A DNA stretch of 64,000 nucleotides from Spirosoma endophyticum (GTDB lineage Bacteria; Bacteroidota; Bacteroidia; Cytophagales; Spirosomataceae), in the NCBI RefSeq assembly GCF_900112365.1, contig NZ_FOLQ01000005.1, positions 156,562 to 220,561 on the forward strand. The letters run 5' to 3'. Every line of letters begins with the position of its first letter. Positions within the stretch are counted from its first letter, which is position 1. This document shows positions 8,275 through 17,355 of this stretch, piece by piece. The position numbers and the translations under genes were made by a program. A model generated the notes under the pieces. That model was not told the origin of the DNA, searched no databases, and saw only the letters and a list, made by a program, of their open reading frames with translations.

Positions 8275-9135
8275 ATGCTATTAGTAACAGGTGCTACCGG
8301 CCAATTAGGCACAATAGTGATTCAAAATCTATTGAAAAAGACATCGGCCAATAAAATTGTGGCATTGGTACGCGACGCGAGCAAAGCTGCTGACTTAATC
8401 GATAGAGGTGTCGACGTCCGCGTAGGTTCCTACGATGACATTCCTTCTCTCGATAAAGCTATGCAGGGAGTTGACAAGGTTTTATTGATCGCCGGAACGG
8501 ATGAGCACAAACGCCTTCAGCAACACCAGAACGTAGTAGATGCCGCCAAAAAAGCTGGGGTTCAGTGTATTGCTTACACCAGCCGGACGTTGAAGAATAG
8601 AAGTACGTTGGCTAACCAATTAATGATGGGTCATTTTCAGACCGAAGATTACATCAAACAAAGTGGATTAAGTTATACTATTTTTCGCAACGTACTGTAC
8701 ATGGATGCGATTCCGCAATTCGTAGGAGGAAACGTTTTCGAAACGGGTATTTTCCTGCCGATGGGTCAGGGAAAAGTGCCCTTTGCCCTTAGAAGCGATA
8801 TGGGCGAAGCCATTGCCAATGCACTAGTAGCCGACGATTGCGCTAACAGAATCTATCAGTTCACCGGAAGTAAGTCGTACTCTTTTGATGATGTCGCGGC
8901 AACCCTGACCGACTTATCCGGCAAAACGGTACCCTATATTTCTGCGAAAAAAACGGCATTTGAGACGCAATTGAAAGAACGTGGCCTACCCGACATTATA
9001 GCTCAGCGGATTATTGGTTTTCTAACCGATATTAAGAACGGGCAGGAGGACGACGTAAGCACTGATCTGGGAAATCTGCTTGGGCGAAAGCCTGCATCGC
9101 TTAAAGAAGGCTTAAAAGCTCTTTACAATTTATGA
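8275..9135 (+). CDS. NmrA-family NAD(P)H:quinone oxidoreductase, YtfG/QorB-like
   Basis: A 286-aa Rossmann-fold protein with MLLVTGATGQLGTIVIQNLLKK at the start and features of the YtfG/QOR2 quinone reductase group (VGSYDD, KVLLIAGTDEHKRLQQHQNVVDAAK, YTSRTLKN, GLSYTIFRNVLYMD). Members reduce quinones with NAD(P)H in the cytoplasm. It follows the NmrA copy 1 by 24 bp and is probably co-transcribed with it. A strong hairpin terminator lies just behind it. In actinobacteria a HxlR-type regulator (QorR) controls a related reductase, which parallels the HxlR gene at 5428-5766. Confidence 0.88.
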   Translation: MLLVTGATGQLGTIVIQNLLKKTSANKIVALVRDASKAADLIDRGVDVRVGSYDDIPSLDKAMQGVDKVLLIAGTDEHKRLQQHQNVVDAAKKAGVQCIAYTSRTLKNRSTLANQLMMGHFQTEDYIKQSGLSYTIFRNVLYMDAIPQFVGGNVFETGIFLPMGQGKVPFALRSDMGEAIANALVADDCANRIYQFTGSKSYSFDDVAATLTDLSGKTVPYISAKKTAFETQLKERGLPDIIAQRIIGFLTDIKNGQEDDVSTDLGNLLGRKPASLKEGLKALYNL

Positions 9136-9155
9136 AGAGCGTATTGTCTTTGCAT

Positions 9156-9190
9156 AAAGAGGCTGCCTTTTTGAGGCAGCCTCTTTATTT
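9156..9190 (+). terminator. Rho-independent terminator
   Basis: A 12-bp perfect stem, AAAGAGGCTGCC (9156-9167) with its complement (9175-9186), closes on a 7-base loop and is followed by a T-rich tail. It comes 20 bases after the stop codon of the YtfG-like gene. Confidence 0.88.
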
Positions 9191-9283
9191 TCATTTAAAG
9201 CATACTTTCATGCGGTTTATCAGAATATTATTTTGCTATTTCGTATTATTAAAGAATTGTCTTAATCATCTTGCAACTATCGC

Positions 9284-10561
9284 ATGGTTGTTCCTGATAC
9301 TTCATCCAAACTACCCAGTGATTCAGCACCAGCGGTCGGCTTATTTGGTTTGCCAATCATTGTGGCTGCGCTGGGTTATTTCGTTGATATTTACGACTTA
9401 CTGCTTTTCGGCATTGTCCGGGTGCCAAGTCTGAGAGACCTGGGGCTCACACCCGACCAAATCTCATCCGTTGGGGGACGTATCATCAACTGGCAAATGG
9501 GTGGCTTGCTACTCGGTGGCATTTTATGGGGTGTCCTTGGCGATAAGCGCGGACGCCTGTCTGTGCTGTTTGGCAGCATCATTACCTACTCCATCGCCAA
9601 TATTGCCTGCGGATTTGTGAAGCACGTAACGTTTATGGACCCCGTTCAGTACTACGCGCTGATGCGCTTTGTGGCAGGCGTCGGGCTGGCAGGTGAATTG
9701 GGCGCGGGCATTACCCTCGTCAGCGAAATTCTACCCAAAGAAAAACGGGCTGTCGGCACCTCACTTGTGGCAGGCGTTGGCGTTCTGGGTGCTGTAGTGG
9801 CTTATTTTACCGTTAAACTGTTCAACTGGGAAATGGCCTTTTTCGTAGGGGGTGGTTTAGGATTTGGCCTGTTATTATTACGTTTTGGTGTCATTGAGTC
9901 GGGGATGTTCACCCGCATAACCGAACAAAAACACGTTAGTCGCGGTAATTTCTTTTCCTTCTTTACAAATGCAGATCGGCTCAGCCGCTACCTCAAATGC
10001 ATTGGCGTTGGCATTCCTTCCTGGTTCGTTACGGGCATTCTGGCGTCGTTCAGTAATGAATTTGGTAAAGCATGGGGCATTGCCGAAGAAATTCAGCCGG
10101 GCTTAGCCATTACGTGCTTATATATTGGCATGGCCATCGGCGATCTGTCCAACGGCTTTATCAGCCAGGCATTAGCGTCGCGCAAAAAAGCGATTGCCCT
10201 GTTCATGGCGATTGCGTTTGTCTTCAGCTTCGTTTGCTTATACCTGGGCATCAAAAGTGCTACGGTTTTTTATGTACTTTGTCTGGGCCTGGGCTTCGGA
10301 AATGGTTACTGGGCCATGTTCGTGACCATTAGCGCCGAACAGTTTGGCACCAACCTTCGGGCTACGGCTGCCACAACCGTACCGAATATGGTACGTGCTT
10401 TTCTGATTCCTATGACGCTGAGTTATCAAGCGCTAAAGCCATCGCTGGATGCCATTAATGCCGCTGCGGTTGTCGGCCTGGTCACGTTCATCATCGGTTT
10501 CTACGCCATTCTGACCATACCGGAAACACACAACAAGGATCTCAATTATTTAGAAGAGTGA
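9284..10561 (+). CDS. MFS transporter
   Basis: A 425-aa major facilitator with about 12 hydrophobic helices. The loop between helices 2 and 3 has the family motif (LWGVLGDKRGRLSVLFGS), with its repeat after helix 8 (MAIGDLSNGFISQALASRKK). It shows the sugar/metabolite-proton symporter style (MRFVAGVGLAGELGAGITLVSE), similar to the SP/AAHS branches. The ATG at 9284 is the first in frame with the helices. It lies in the redox-regulator cluster without a tight operon partner: it is 148 bp after the YtfG-like gene and behind a terminator. The substrate cannot be inferred. Confidence 0.9.
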   Translation: MVVPDTSSKLPSDSAPAVGLFGLPIIVAALGYFVDIYDLLLFGIVRVPSLRDLGLTPDQISSVGGRIINWQMGGLLLGGILWGVLGDKRGRLSVLFGSIITYSIANIACGFVKHVTFMDPVQYYALMRFVAGVGLAGELGAGITLVSEILPKEKRAVGTSLVAGVGVLGAVVAYFTVKLFNWEMAFFVGGGLGFGLLLLRFGVIESGMFTRITEQKHVSRGNFFSFFTNADRLSRYLKCIGVGIPSWFVTGILASFSNEFGKAWGIAEEIQPGLAITCLYIGMAIGDLSNGFISQALASRKKAIALFMAIAFVFSFVCLYLGIKSATVFYVLCLGLGFGNGYWAMFVTISAEQFGTNLRATAATTVPNMVRAFLIPMTLSYQALKPSLDAINAAAVVGLVTFIIGFYAILTIPETHNKDLNYLEE

Positions 10562-10719
10562 AACAAGTTCTTCTCAAGAAGTTGCTGAGATTAGATTGGG
10601 GAGAGGAGCAAATTCACCAGTTATTAGGCGCTTCAGCCCGTTTATCCGGCAATTAATCTGTAAACCTATATGGATTAAACCAGTTACACTAGCTTTAATC
10701 CTATCAAATAGATGCGACA

Positions 10720-11112
10720 ATGAGCGAGAAAAACATAAAAAAAATAGCCCGGATAGCTTTAGGAGCCAATCTGATTTTTGCTGGAATAAGCCATTTGACG
10801 TTCGCCCGCAAGGCGTTCAGAGCACAGGTGCCGGATTGGGTTCCCTTAAAGGTCGATGATACGGTTGTGTATTCAGGAATCGCCGAAATTGCGTTAGGAA
10901 GCAGCCTTGTGCTAACCGACGAAGAGCATCAGAAGGCCGTCGGCAAGGTAGCTGCTACTTTTTTTACGGCTGTTTTTCCCGGCAATATCTCTCAATACGT
11001 CAATGATCGTAGCGCATTTGGCCTGGACACTGACAAGAAGCGGTTTGTACGCTTACTTTTTCAGCCCGTGCTGGTTTACTGGGCTTTAAAAAGTACCAAT
11101 AACCTTAAATAA
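10720..11112 (+). CDS. DoxX-like membrane protein
   Basis: A 130-aa protein with hydrophobic segments (ARIALGANLIFAGISHLTF, VYSGIAEIALGSSLVL, KVAATFFTAVFPGNI, LFQPVLVYWAL). It is of the DoxX-like type: start helix with GISHLTF, then YSGIAEI, and the PGNISQYVN loop. It is the second DoxX-like gene of this cluster but shares little with the first. Function is unknown; membrane location is clear from the sequence. It stands alone between an MFS transporter and the second NmrA/AraC pair. Confidence 0.78.
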   Translation: MSEKNIKKIARIALGANLIFAGISHLTFARKAFRAQVPDWVPLKVDDTVVYSGIAEIALGSSLVLTDEEHQKAVGKVAATFFTAVFPGNISQYVNDRSAFGLDTDKKRFVRLLFQPVLVYWALKSTNNLK

Positions 11113-11299
11113 GACTGATCCCGACAGCACAATACTCACGATGGATGGACATAGCTGGAAACTAGCGGTCATAGCATGAAAACAGCCCGTACCGATCAAC
11201 CGGCTAACTAACCCTCACTTTCGACTACAATAACCGTAGATTTGACTACGTCTGCTTTTTAGTAGCTGCTGAACTTTGCAGAAACAAAAAAACAGCAAC

Positions 11300-12190
11300 A
11301 TGAAAATTGTAGTAACAGGCTCGTTAGGGCATATTGGCAAGCCATTGACACAAGAGTTAGTGCGAAAAGGACATTCTGTTACGGTTGTTAGCAGTAATCC
11401 TGAACGGCAAAAAGACATTGAAGCCCTGGGGGCTACTGCCGCCATTGGATCCGTGGAAGACGTTGACTTTTTAACCGCTACGTTTACCGGCGCAGATGTC
11501 GTTCACGCCATGATTCCACCCAATAATGCCGTGCCCAATCCGATGGTCCGTCATGAGAAATTGGGCGATTCTCTTGTGCAAGCCATTGGACAGTCGGGTG
11601 TAAAGCGCGTAGTTTATGTCAGCAGCTACGGGGCGCATTTAGATAAAGGCACCGGGTTGATTGTTGGTCACCACCACGTGGAGAATGCGCTGAATGCCTT
11701 GCCAGGTGTCGAGGCAATTACGCATCTTCGTGCTACGTATATCTACTATAATTTATATGCGTTTGTCGGCATGATTAAATCGATGGGTTTTATGGCAGCA
11801 AACTATGGTGACGATGATTTGACCGTCTTGGTATCGCCCAAAGACATTGCGGTGGCTGCGGCCGATGAGATTGAGAACCAAACCAACGGTAAGCACGTAC
11901 GATACGTAGCCAGTGACGAACGTACCTGCAATGAGATTGCTCAGGCTTTGGGCAATGCGATTGGCAAGCCTGATTTGAAATGGGTAACGATCAGCAACGA
12001 ACAAATGCAAAGCGGTATGGAAGCGAACGGTATATCTACACTCGTTGCTACTCAACTGGTTGAAATGTTTGGTGCCTCTCACAGCGGTCTATTACACGAA
12101 GATTACGATCAGCACAAGCCAGAGACGATGGGAAGTGTGAAGTTGGAAGAGTTTGCGAAGGAATTTGCTACGGTCTTCAATGCCAACTAA
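11300..12190 (+). CDS. NmrA-like NAD(P)-binding reductase (copy 2)
   Basis: A paralog of the gene at 7363-8250. It has the same Rossmann start (MKIVVTGSLGHIGKPLTQEL), the same SYGAHLDKGTG segment and the same ending (LEEFAKEFATVFNAN). The ATG at 11300 is chosen over the upstream TTG at 11276 for the same reason as in copy 1. The leader CTTTGCAGAAACAAAAAAAC resembles that of copy 1, so the promoter region was probably duplicated as well. It is followed after 12 bp by the AraC paralog, so the two are very likely one operon. The order reductase-regulator is reversed relative to the first module. Confidence 0.88.
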   Translation: MKIVVTGSLGHIGKPLTQELVRKGHSVTVVSSNPERQKDIEALGATAAIGSVEDVDFLTATFTGADVVHAMIPPNNAVPNPMVRHEKLGDSLVQAIGQSGVKRVVYVSSYGAHLDKGTGLIVGHHHVENALNALPGVEAITHLRATYIYYNLYAFVGMIKSMGFMAANYGDDDLTVLVSPKDIAVAAADEIENQTNGKHVRYVASDERTCNEIAQALGNAIGKPDLKWVTISNEQMQSGMEANGISTLVATQLVEMFGASHSGLLHEDYDQHKPETMGSVKLEEFAKEFATVFNAN

Positions 12191-12202
12191 TTAACCTGTA
12201 CT

Positions 12203-13123
12203 ATGAAAACCACGCAACTTTATCGGATTAAGACGATTGCTGAATATCACCAGTTGATGGGGCTTCCTAAACCAGCGCATCCATTAATCAGTGTAGTCAA
12301 TATGCAAACCATCAAACGGTTGCATGATGATGAGTCGATCAGTATGGTCTTTGATTTTTATTCCATTTCACTGAAACGGGGTTTCAATGCCAAAATTAAA
12401 TACGGGCAGCAGGCGTATGATTTTGATGAAGGTATCATGTTTTTCATTTCACCGGGTCAGGTTTTTGGTATTGAGGTAGAAAAAGGGTCAACAATAAGAC
12501 GAACGGGATGGATGTTGCTTATCCATCCCGATTTTCTCTGGAATTCATCGCTGGCGAAAGCAATTAAACAGTATGAATTTTTTGATTATTCAGTCCACGA
12601 AGCCTTATTTCTCTCCGAAAAAGAAGAAGCGATCATTACGGGCATGATGAAAATCATTGATCAGGAATACCACTCAAACATTGACAAGTTCAGTCAGGAC
12701 ATCATTATTGCCCAACTTGAATTGTTGCTCAAGTATGCGGAACGATTTTACCAACGTCAATTTATCACCCGAAAAATAACCAATCATAAAATCCTGAGTC
12801 GGCTGGAGGATATTATTGCGGACTATTTCAACAGCGATGATTTGCTGAAAAAAGGATTACCCACGGTTCACTACGTTGCCGAAACCCTACATATCTCGCC
12901 CACCTATTTGAGCGGCCTGCTCAAAGCATTGACAGGCCAAAGTACCCAGCAACACATACACGACAAGCTGATTGAAAAAGCAAAAGAGAAACTGTCCGCC
13001 ACCGATTTGTCGGTCAGTGAAATTGCCTACGCATTAGGTTTTGAACACCCTCAGTCGTTCAGCAAGCTATTCAAGACAAAAACCAACCTTTCTCCTCTGG
13101 AATTCCGGCAGTCGTTCAATTGA
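12203..13123 (+). CDS. AraC-family transcriptional regulator (copy 2)
   Basis: A 306-aa AraC regulator, closely similar along its whole length to 6344-7258: shared FITRKITNHKxLxRLE, VHYVAxxLxxSPxYLS, GQSTQQHIHDKLIEKAKEKL and SPLEFRQSFN. It has an N-terminal sensing half (QQAYDFDEGIMFFISPGQVF) and a C-terminal double helix-turn-helix. It starts 12 bp after NmrA copy 2 and is presumably co-expressed with it. The recognition helices of the two paralogs are nearly the same, so the two regulators may bind overlapping sites; this is inference. Confidence 0.94.
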   Translation: MKTTQLYRIKTIAEYHQLMGLPKPAHPLISVVNMQTIKRLHDDESISMVFDFYSISLKRGFNAKIKYGQQAYDFDEGIMFFISPGQVFGIEVEKGSTIRRTGWMLLIHPDFLWNSSLAKAIKQYEFFDYSVHEALFLSEKEEAIITGMMKIIDQEYHSNIDKFSQDIIIAQLELLLKYAERFYQRQFITRKITNHKILSRLEDIIADYFNSDDLLKKGLPTVHYVAETLHISPTYLSGLLKALTGQSTQQHIHDKLIEKAKEKLSATDLSVSEIAYALGFEHPQSFSKLFKTKTNLSPLEFRQSFN

Positions 13124-13169
13124 CAACATCACTACGTGTCTGGCGTCAGATGTAATACAGCCGTTCCAA

Positions 13170-13841
13170 TCACAATGGTGTTTTGGTGGCCACCATCTTT
13201 AGATCCAGCGCAAAGGTGTCGTCGATGATTTTGTCGGCTGCGGTGCCGATGATGGCGGCCCGATACTTGATATCATAATCAATTCGATTAATCGTCAGTT
13301 TAGCCGTTGCCTGAGCCACGTTACCCGAAAGAGTCACCGTAGCTGGAAACGTTTGCGGTTTGGTCATATTTTTAATGGTCAACTCGCCACTAACGGTATA
13401 ATTGGGTTCGCCAGCTCTGGTGCCGTCAATAGGCTTTACGCTGGTGATTTTAAAGGTCGAGGTCGGAAATTTTTCCACGCCAAAAAAGTCTTCCGACCGC
13501 AGGTGATTGACTAACCTTTCGTTAAAGGGATTCGCTTCGCCCTTGTCTACGTCGCGCATGGTCGTCATATCGGCCACGAAGGTGCCACCCGTGAGCTTAT
13601 TGCCATCCATGCTCAGCTGACCTTTGGCTATTTTCACCACGCCATTGTGTTCGCCGGTAACTTTTTTGGCGTTCCAGCTGATTGTACTTTGGGCCGGATC
13701 AACCGTGTAGGTGGTAGCCTTGGCCACGGTATGCCGAATGACTGTATTTTGGGGATAGTCGCCAATGGTATTGACGGGTAACAGCGTGTTGGTCAGAGAC
13801 AGTGCGACCAGAGTAGTCCCGATAAATAGGCTGTTTTGCAT
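13170..13841 (-). CDS. YceI-family lipid-binding protein, exported
   Basis: A 223-aa protein with an N-terminal hydrophobic signal (SLFIGTTLVALSLTNTLLPV) followed by a YceI domain (TYTVDPAQSTISWNAKKVTGEHNG, VADMTTMRDVDKG, HLRSEDFFGVEKFPTSTFKI, GELTIKNMTKPQTFPATV). YceI domains form a lipocalin-like barrel that binds isoprenoid lipids such as polyprenyl quinones in the periplasm. That fits a neighbourhood of quinone and redox genes but does not prove a shared role. The stop lies 46 bp from the convergent AraC gene, and this is the one convergent gap without a visible hairpin. Confidence 0.92.
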   Translation of the reverse strand: MQNSLFIGTTLVALSLTNTLLPVNTIGDYPQNTVIRHTVAKATTYTVDPAQSTISWNAKKVTGEHNGVVKIAKGQLSMDGNKLTGGTFVADMTTMRDVDKGEANPFNERLVNHLRSEDFFGVEKFPTSTFKITSVKPIDGTRAGEPNYTVSGELTIKNMTKPQTFPATVTLSGNVAQATAKLTINRIDYDIKYRAAIIGTAADKIIDDTFALDLKMVATKTPL

Positions 13842-13991
13842 TAATGTACAAATGGTTAAAATTAATTGATTTGAATTTTTACAAATAACTAATTTTCAGT
13901 CGAAAAAACATCGAACATCAGATCAAAGCTAACAATGCCAGGCGTTTTGCAACAGTATCAAGATCTGAGTTGTAGGGTTAAGCCCTCTTGC

Positions 13992-14990
13992 CTAAGGCAG
14001 ATAAGGCTTGCCGACAATCAACTTATCGCCTGAAAAGTTCACTTCAAGTAAATGAGGATTCCGCACCGTACGGCCATTACTCTTCTTATGACTATGAACG
14101 GACATCAACCATTTACCATTCAGGGTACGAAACAGCATACCATGACCATAGTTAGGCGGGGTTATTGGATCGGGCTCCTGCATCCAGGGACCATCCAGCG
14201 TACCACTTTTTGAATAGGCAACGCCTTGCGTGTAGACATCGTAGATCCAACTGGTCCAGATCATGCCAAGCCTACCGGTTCCTGTATTGAATAAAAAGGG
14301 GCCGTCCGTTACTTTATTAGGACCAACTTTGCCATTCACATTCTCCCGGCTCCAGGGGCTGTCGCTAGCGCGAAAAAGCAGTTTTCCTTCGCCAACCGAA
14401 CCACTTAAATCGGGTTTCAGCTCTATTTTTTCCATGGTTCCGTTCAGATTTTGCAGCCATTCATAACAATAAATCATATAAGGCTTGCCATCTTTATCTA
14501 CCCAGAATGTGCCATCTAAAGTAGGTTTGTCGGCGGGTAAATACATTGGGTCTTTCATGGGAACATACGGTCCCTCGGCTTTATCGCTGACTAAAACATG
14601 GCTGGCACGTCGCTCGATGACATTCTCGCCGACCGTATCAATCTTCACATCCCGGTTGGTAAACGTGGCAAAATAGTAGTATTTACCTTTGTACTGATGC
14701 AGTTCTGCGGCCCAAATCATTGGGTTCTTTCCCATCCAGGATTCAGGGTCGGTCTTGGCGACGACGAGAGGGCCAGTCCATGCTTTCAAATCTTTGCTTT
14801 TCCACATCATCCCTCCCGTACCGGTCATATAGTAGGTCGATGTATTTCTATCGGCCAGAATAAACGGGTCGCTTAGGCGAATAGAATCCAGAGGAACGTC
14901 CTGACGTAACACTGGCGCCCGATTTTGCGAAAAACCCGGAATCAGATTAGCGCTAATCAATGCGACCAGAAGTAATGCTTTTTTAATCAT
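13992..14990 (-). CDS. GH43-type glycoside hydrolase, exported
   Basis: An exported five-bladed beta-propeller enzyme of the GH43 superfamily (beta-xylosidase/arabinofuranosidase type). Seen are the signal peptide (MIKKALLLVALISANLIPG), the catalytic-base region IRLSDPFILAD, WAAELHQYKGKYYYFATF around the pKa-modulating residue, LDGTFWVDKDGKPYMIY and GHGMLFRTLNGKWLMSVHSH near the C-terminal end. The start at 14990 is preferred over 15026 because the signal peptide then begins at residue 1. It is divergent from an AraC regulator that begins at 15110 and may control it. The sugar specificity cannot be told. Confidence 0.87.
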   Translation of the reverse strand: MIKKALLLVALISANLIPGFSQNRAPVLRQDVPLDSIRLSDPFILADRNTSTYYMTGTGGMMWKSKDLKAWTGPLVVAKTDPESWMGKNPMIWAAELHQYKGKYYYFATFTNRDVKIDTVGENVIERRASHVLVSDKAEGPYVPMKDPMYLPADKPTLDGTFWVDKDGKPYMIYCYEWLQNLNGTMEKIELKPDLSGSVGEGKLLFRASDSPWSRENVNGKVGPNKVTDGPFLFNTGTGRLGMIWTSWIYDVYTQGVAYSKSGTLDGPWMQEPDPITPPNYGHGMLFRTLNGKWLMSVHSHKKSNGRTVRNPHLLEVNFSGDKLIVGKPYLP

Positions 14991-15109
14991 TGTGCAGTGA
15001 TCTATTGTTTTGCTCTTCATTCTCAATCAATTATCGTAAAGACGTAGCTAGCCTTGATGCTACTGTTGGCGATACGCGTTTGTAGCTGTAAAAATCGTAA
15101 TTTTAACCA

Positions 15110-16000
15110 ATGCAGATGGTTAGCGAAAATCAATACGTACCGGTTTATAATCTAGATCCAGACGAAATAGCGGGTAATAGGGATTTTAGGGTCTATAATT
15201 TTGAAGGCAGTTTGCCCAGCGAGTCCGATCTTCTTATCCCGCACCGAAAGGATCATTACCTGATTGTTTTTATCAGGCGGGCGGGCAGTCGTCAATGGAT
15301 TGATATGGCACCCTATATCATCAAAGACAATACGATTTACTTTACAGGGCCCAATCAAATCATTGTAAAGGAAGGGTTTGAACAGTTATGGAGCACGGGG
15401 ATTGCGTTTACGAAGGAGTTTCTGTCGTTGCAGGAAAACGCTTCATTAAGCAAGCTGCCGCTAATTCAAAATCCTCAGAATGGCCATGAATTACTGCTCA
15501 AGGACGCTGATATTCTGTTTGTGGAGGATCTGCTGGCCAGGATCAATGTCGAGTATCAACGCCCTAGTGAGTGGCAGCAACGTATGCTAGCCGCTTATTT
15601 GACGGTGCTGCTGACGTACCTGAGCCGCCTGTATACAGAGCAGTTTACCGATACCGTCCCGTCAATGGATAAGCTTTTACTGAAGGATTTTCAGGCTAAA
15701 ATCAATGAGTGCTTCCAAGAATTGCATGAGGTTGGTGAGTACGCATCTCTGCTGAATATTTCTGCCGGACATTTGAGTGAGGTGGTGAAAATGCAAAGTG
15801 GCAAACCAGCCATTAAGCACATCCATGAACGACTGGTGCTGGAAGCCCGACGCTTGCTCTTTCATACCAATAAGTCGTTAAAAGAAATCGCTTTCGACCT
15901 CGGCTTTTCAGAAGCTTCCTACTTCAACCGGTTCTTCAAACGTGAAACTGGCGTGACTCCTGCTGATTACCGGACTAACATCCGTAAAATGTACCAGTAA
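15110..16000 (+). CDS. AraC-family transcriptional regulator
   Basis: A 296-aa AraC regulator. The N-terminal half is a cupin-like sensor (YLIVFIRRAGSRQWIDMAPY). The C-terminal double helix-turn-helix has YASLLNISAGHLSEVVK and SLKEIAFDLGFSEASYFNRFFK followed by TGVTPADYR. It is not close to the paired regulators at 6.3 and 12.2 kb. It is divergent from the GH43 gene and 66 bp upstream of an SDR gene in the same direction, so either could be a target. Confidence 0.93.
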   Translation: MQMVSENQYVPVYNLDPDEIAGNRDFRVYNFEGSLPSESDLLIPHRKDHYLIVFIRRAGSRQWIDMAPYIIKDNTIYFTGPNQIIVKEGFEQLWSTGIAFTKEFLSLQENASLSKLPLIQNPQNGHELLLKDADILFVEDLLARINVEYQRPSEWQQRMLAAYLTVLLTYLSRLYTEQFTDTVPSMDKLLLKDFQAKINECFQELHEVGEYASLLNISAGHLSEVVKMQSGKPAIKHIHERLVLEARRLLFHTNKSLKEIAFDLGFSEASYFNRFFKRETGVTPADYRTNIRKMYQ

Positions 16001-16066
16001 TGCCGCAGAATGTGTTGCAGCCGGGCGCACAGCGCGTGGTAGCTTTGTTCTGTTAACAACTTAATT

Positions 16067-16804
16067 ATGAAAACAGTACTGATAACAGGAGCGAACAAAA
16101 GTATTGGCTTTGAAACCGCCAGGCAATTACTACAACAAGGGTACTACGTATACCTGGGCAGCCGGGATATGCACAAAGGCCAGCAGGCGGTTAGCCAGCT
16201 ACAGGCAGAGGGCTTAACTCAGGTAGAGCCGATTGAAATTGATGTAGATGACATTGCATCCATAAAGGCCGCCCGCGAGGTATTAGGGCAAAAAACGAAC
16301 GTATTGGACGTGCTAATTAACAATGCAGGTATCGGTGGTACAATGCCGCAGACGCCATTGGAAACGGATATCAGCGTATTCAGGGAGGTTTTTGAAACTA
16401 ATTTTTTTGGCGTAATCGAAGTAACGCAGGCGTTTATAGATCTGCTGAAGCAGTCGCCTGAACCAAGAATCGTTAACGTCACCTCAGGTCTGGGCTCGCT
16501 CACCCTGCACAATGACCCTTCATGGAAACATTACCAGGTTAAGCCAACCAGTTATGTTGCCTCCAAAGCGGCCCTTAATGCTTATACCATTGTGCTGGCT
16601 TATAACTTGCGCGATACGTCCTTTAAAATAAATGCCGTTGATCCAGGTTATACCGCTACCGATTTTAACAATCACTCTGGCCCCGGAACCGTGCCAGATG
16701 CCGCTGCCAGGGTGGTGAAAGCAGCCCTGTTAGGTCCAGATGCTCCGACAGGTCAATTCTTTAGCGATGACAACGTACCAGAAACGGGGATCAGTCCATG
16801 GTGA
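16067..16804 (+). CDS. Short-chain dehydrogenase/reductase
   Basis: A 245-aa classical SDR. It shows the cofactor motif VLITGANKSIGFETARQL, NNAG (VLINNAGIGG), catalytic serine in VNVTSGLGSL, YVASKAAL for the catalytic tyrosine-lysine pair, and the VDPGYTATDFN loop. It resembles the carbonyl-reductase-like SDRs often found next to AraC or TetR regulators. Substrate unknown. It is followed after 108 bp by a perfect-stem terminator, so it ends the transcription unit that probably starts at the AraC gene upstream. Confidence 0.93.
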   Translation: MKTVLITGANKSIGFETARQLLQQGYYVYLGSRDMHKGQQAVSQLQAEGLTQVEPIEIDVDDIASIKAAREVLGQKTNVLDVLINNAGIGGTMPQTPLETDISVFREVFETNFFGVIEVTQAFIDLLKQSPEPRIVNVTSGLGSLTLHNDPSWKHYQVKPTSYVASKAALNAYTIVLAYNLRDTSFKINAVDPGYTATDFNNHSGPGTVPDAAARVVKAALLGPDAPTGQFFSDDNVPETGISPW

Positions 16805-16912
16805 TTGCTATAAACCAGCTTATTATAAATTGATGATTTGGGAGAACGTTTTAGTGGGCAAGCTTTCAAAACAATTGATCGGTATAACAACCACATTCTT
16901 CTGTTAGTAACG

Positions 16913-16944
16913 AAAATGCCGATGAGCTAGCTCATCGGCATTTT
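16913..16944 (+). terminator. Palindromic terminator
   Basis: A continuous 32-bp palindrome (AAAATGCCGATGAGCT and its complement) followed by TTT. It lies 108 bp after the SDR stop and probably ends that transcription unit. Confidence 0.82.
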
Positions 16945-17326
16945 TGGTGAGTAGTACGTCTTCTTCAATCATTAGCGAGATGGTTTTCTGTCGAAAGGTG
17001 AGGCTGAATTATACCATTGACTCTATGCCCTTACGCTTCGCGTTCAGTGAATCCACCCGGCTAGTCTTGCGAACGAAATATGGCTGGTCTCGTAATTATT
17101 TTTGATACGTTTACAAAACCCACTACTGTTGGCACCCGGCATCACTGACGATGAAACCCGGCTTTAGTTGCCGGGTCATGTAAAAAGCCCTGTTGCCCTG
17201 AAAAGATTACCCTTCTCTGCGAAGCATTACAGAACCTGCCCCTTTTAGGCATAATTTTTTATACCTATTCTTGCCAGATGGCACGTGATTTACGTTTTTT
17301 CTCCGAGACCTTTCTCGTTTTTATTT
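16945..17326. other. Non-coding gap before the acyl-CoA ligase gene
   Basis: About 380 bases with no convincing gene on either strand. It contains only a small 7-bp hairpin (ACCCGGC/GCCGGGT, 17156-17176) and T-rich runs near the downstream gene. I saw no tRNA-like cloverleaf and no repeat shared with other parts of the window. It may hold regulatory sites for the following gene. Confidence 0.6.
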
Positions 17327-17334
17327 TATTTTTG
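17327..17334 (+). promoter_or_regulatory. Bacteroidota -7 box (TATTTTTG)
   Basis: An exact TAnnTTTG match 22 bases in front of the acyl-CoA ligase start codon. The surrounding T-rich stretch makes a chance match easier, and no -33 TTG was seen at the right distance. Confidence 0.35.
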
Positions 17335-17355
17335 CTTTAAACTTTACAATCTCAC

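Noticed and set aside
9132-9434. 100-codon frame between the YtfG-like and MFS genes
   Set aside because: It begins inside the end of the previous gene, spans a strong terminator and overlaps the MFS gene in another frame.
10596-10859. 87-codon frame before and into the second DoxX-like gene
   Set aside because: It overlaps the DoxX-like gene in another frame and has no membrane helices or known motif, while the DoxX-like frame has both.
16805-17355. Long gap as a place for tRNA or other RNA genes
   Set aside because: No cloverleaf or T-loop signature was found on either strand. Only a terminator and a weak hairpin are visible. Apart from these I see nothing.
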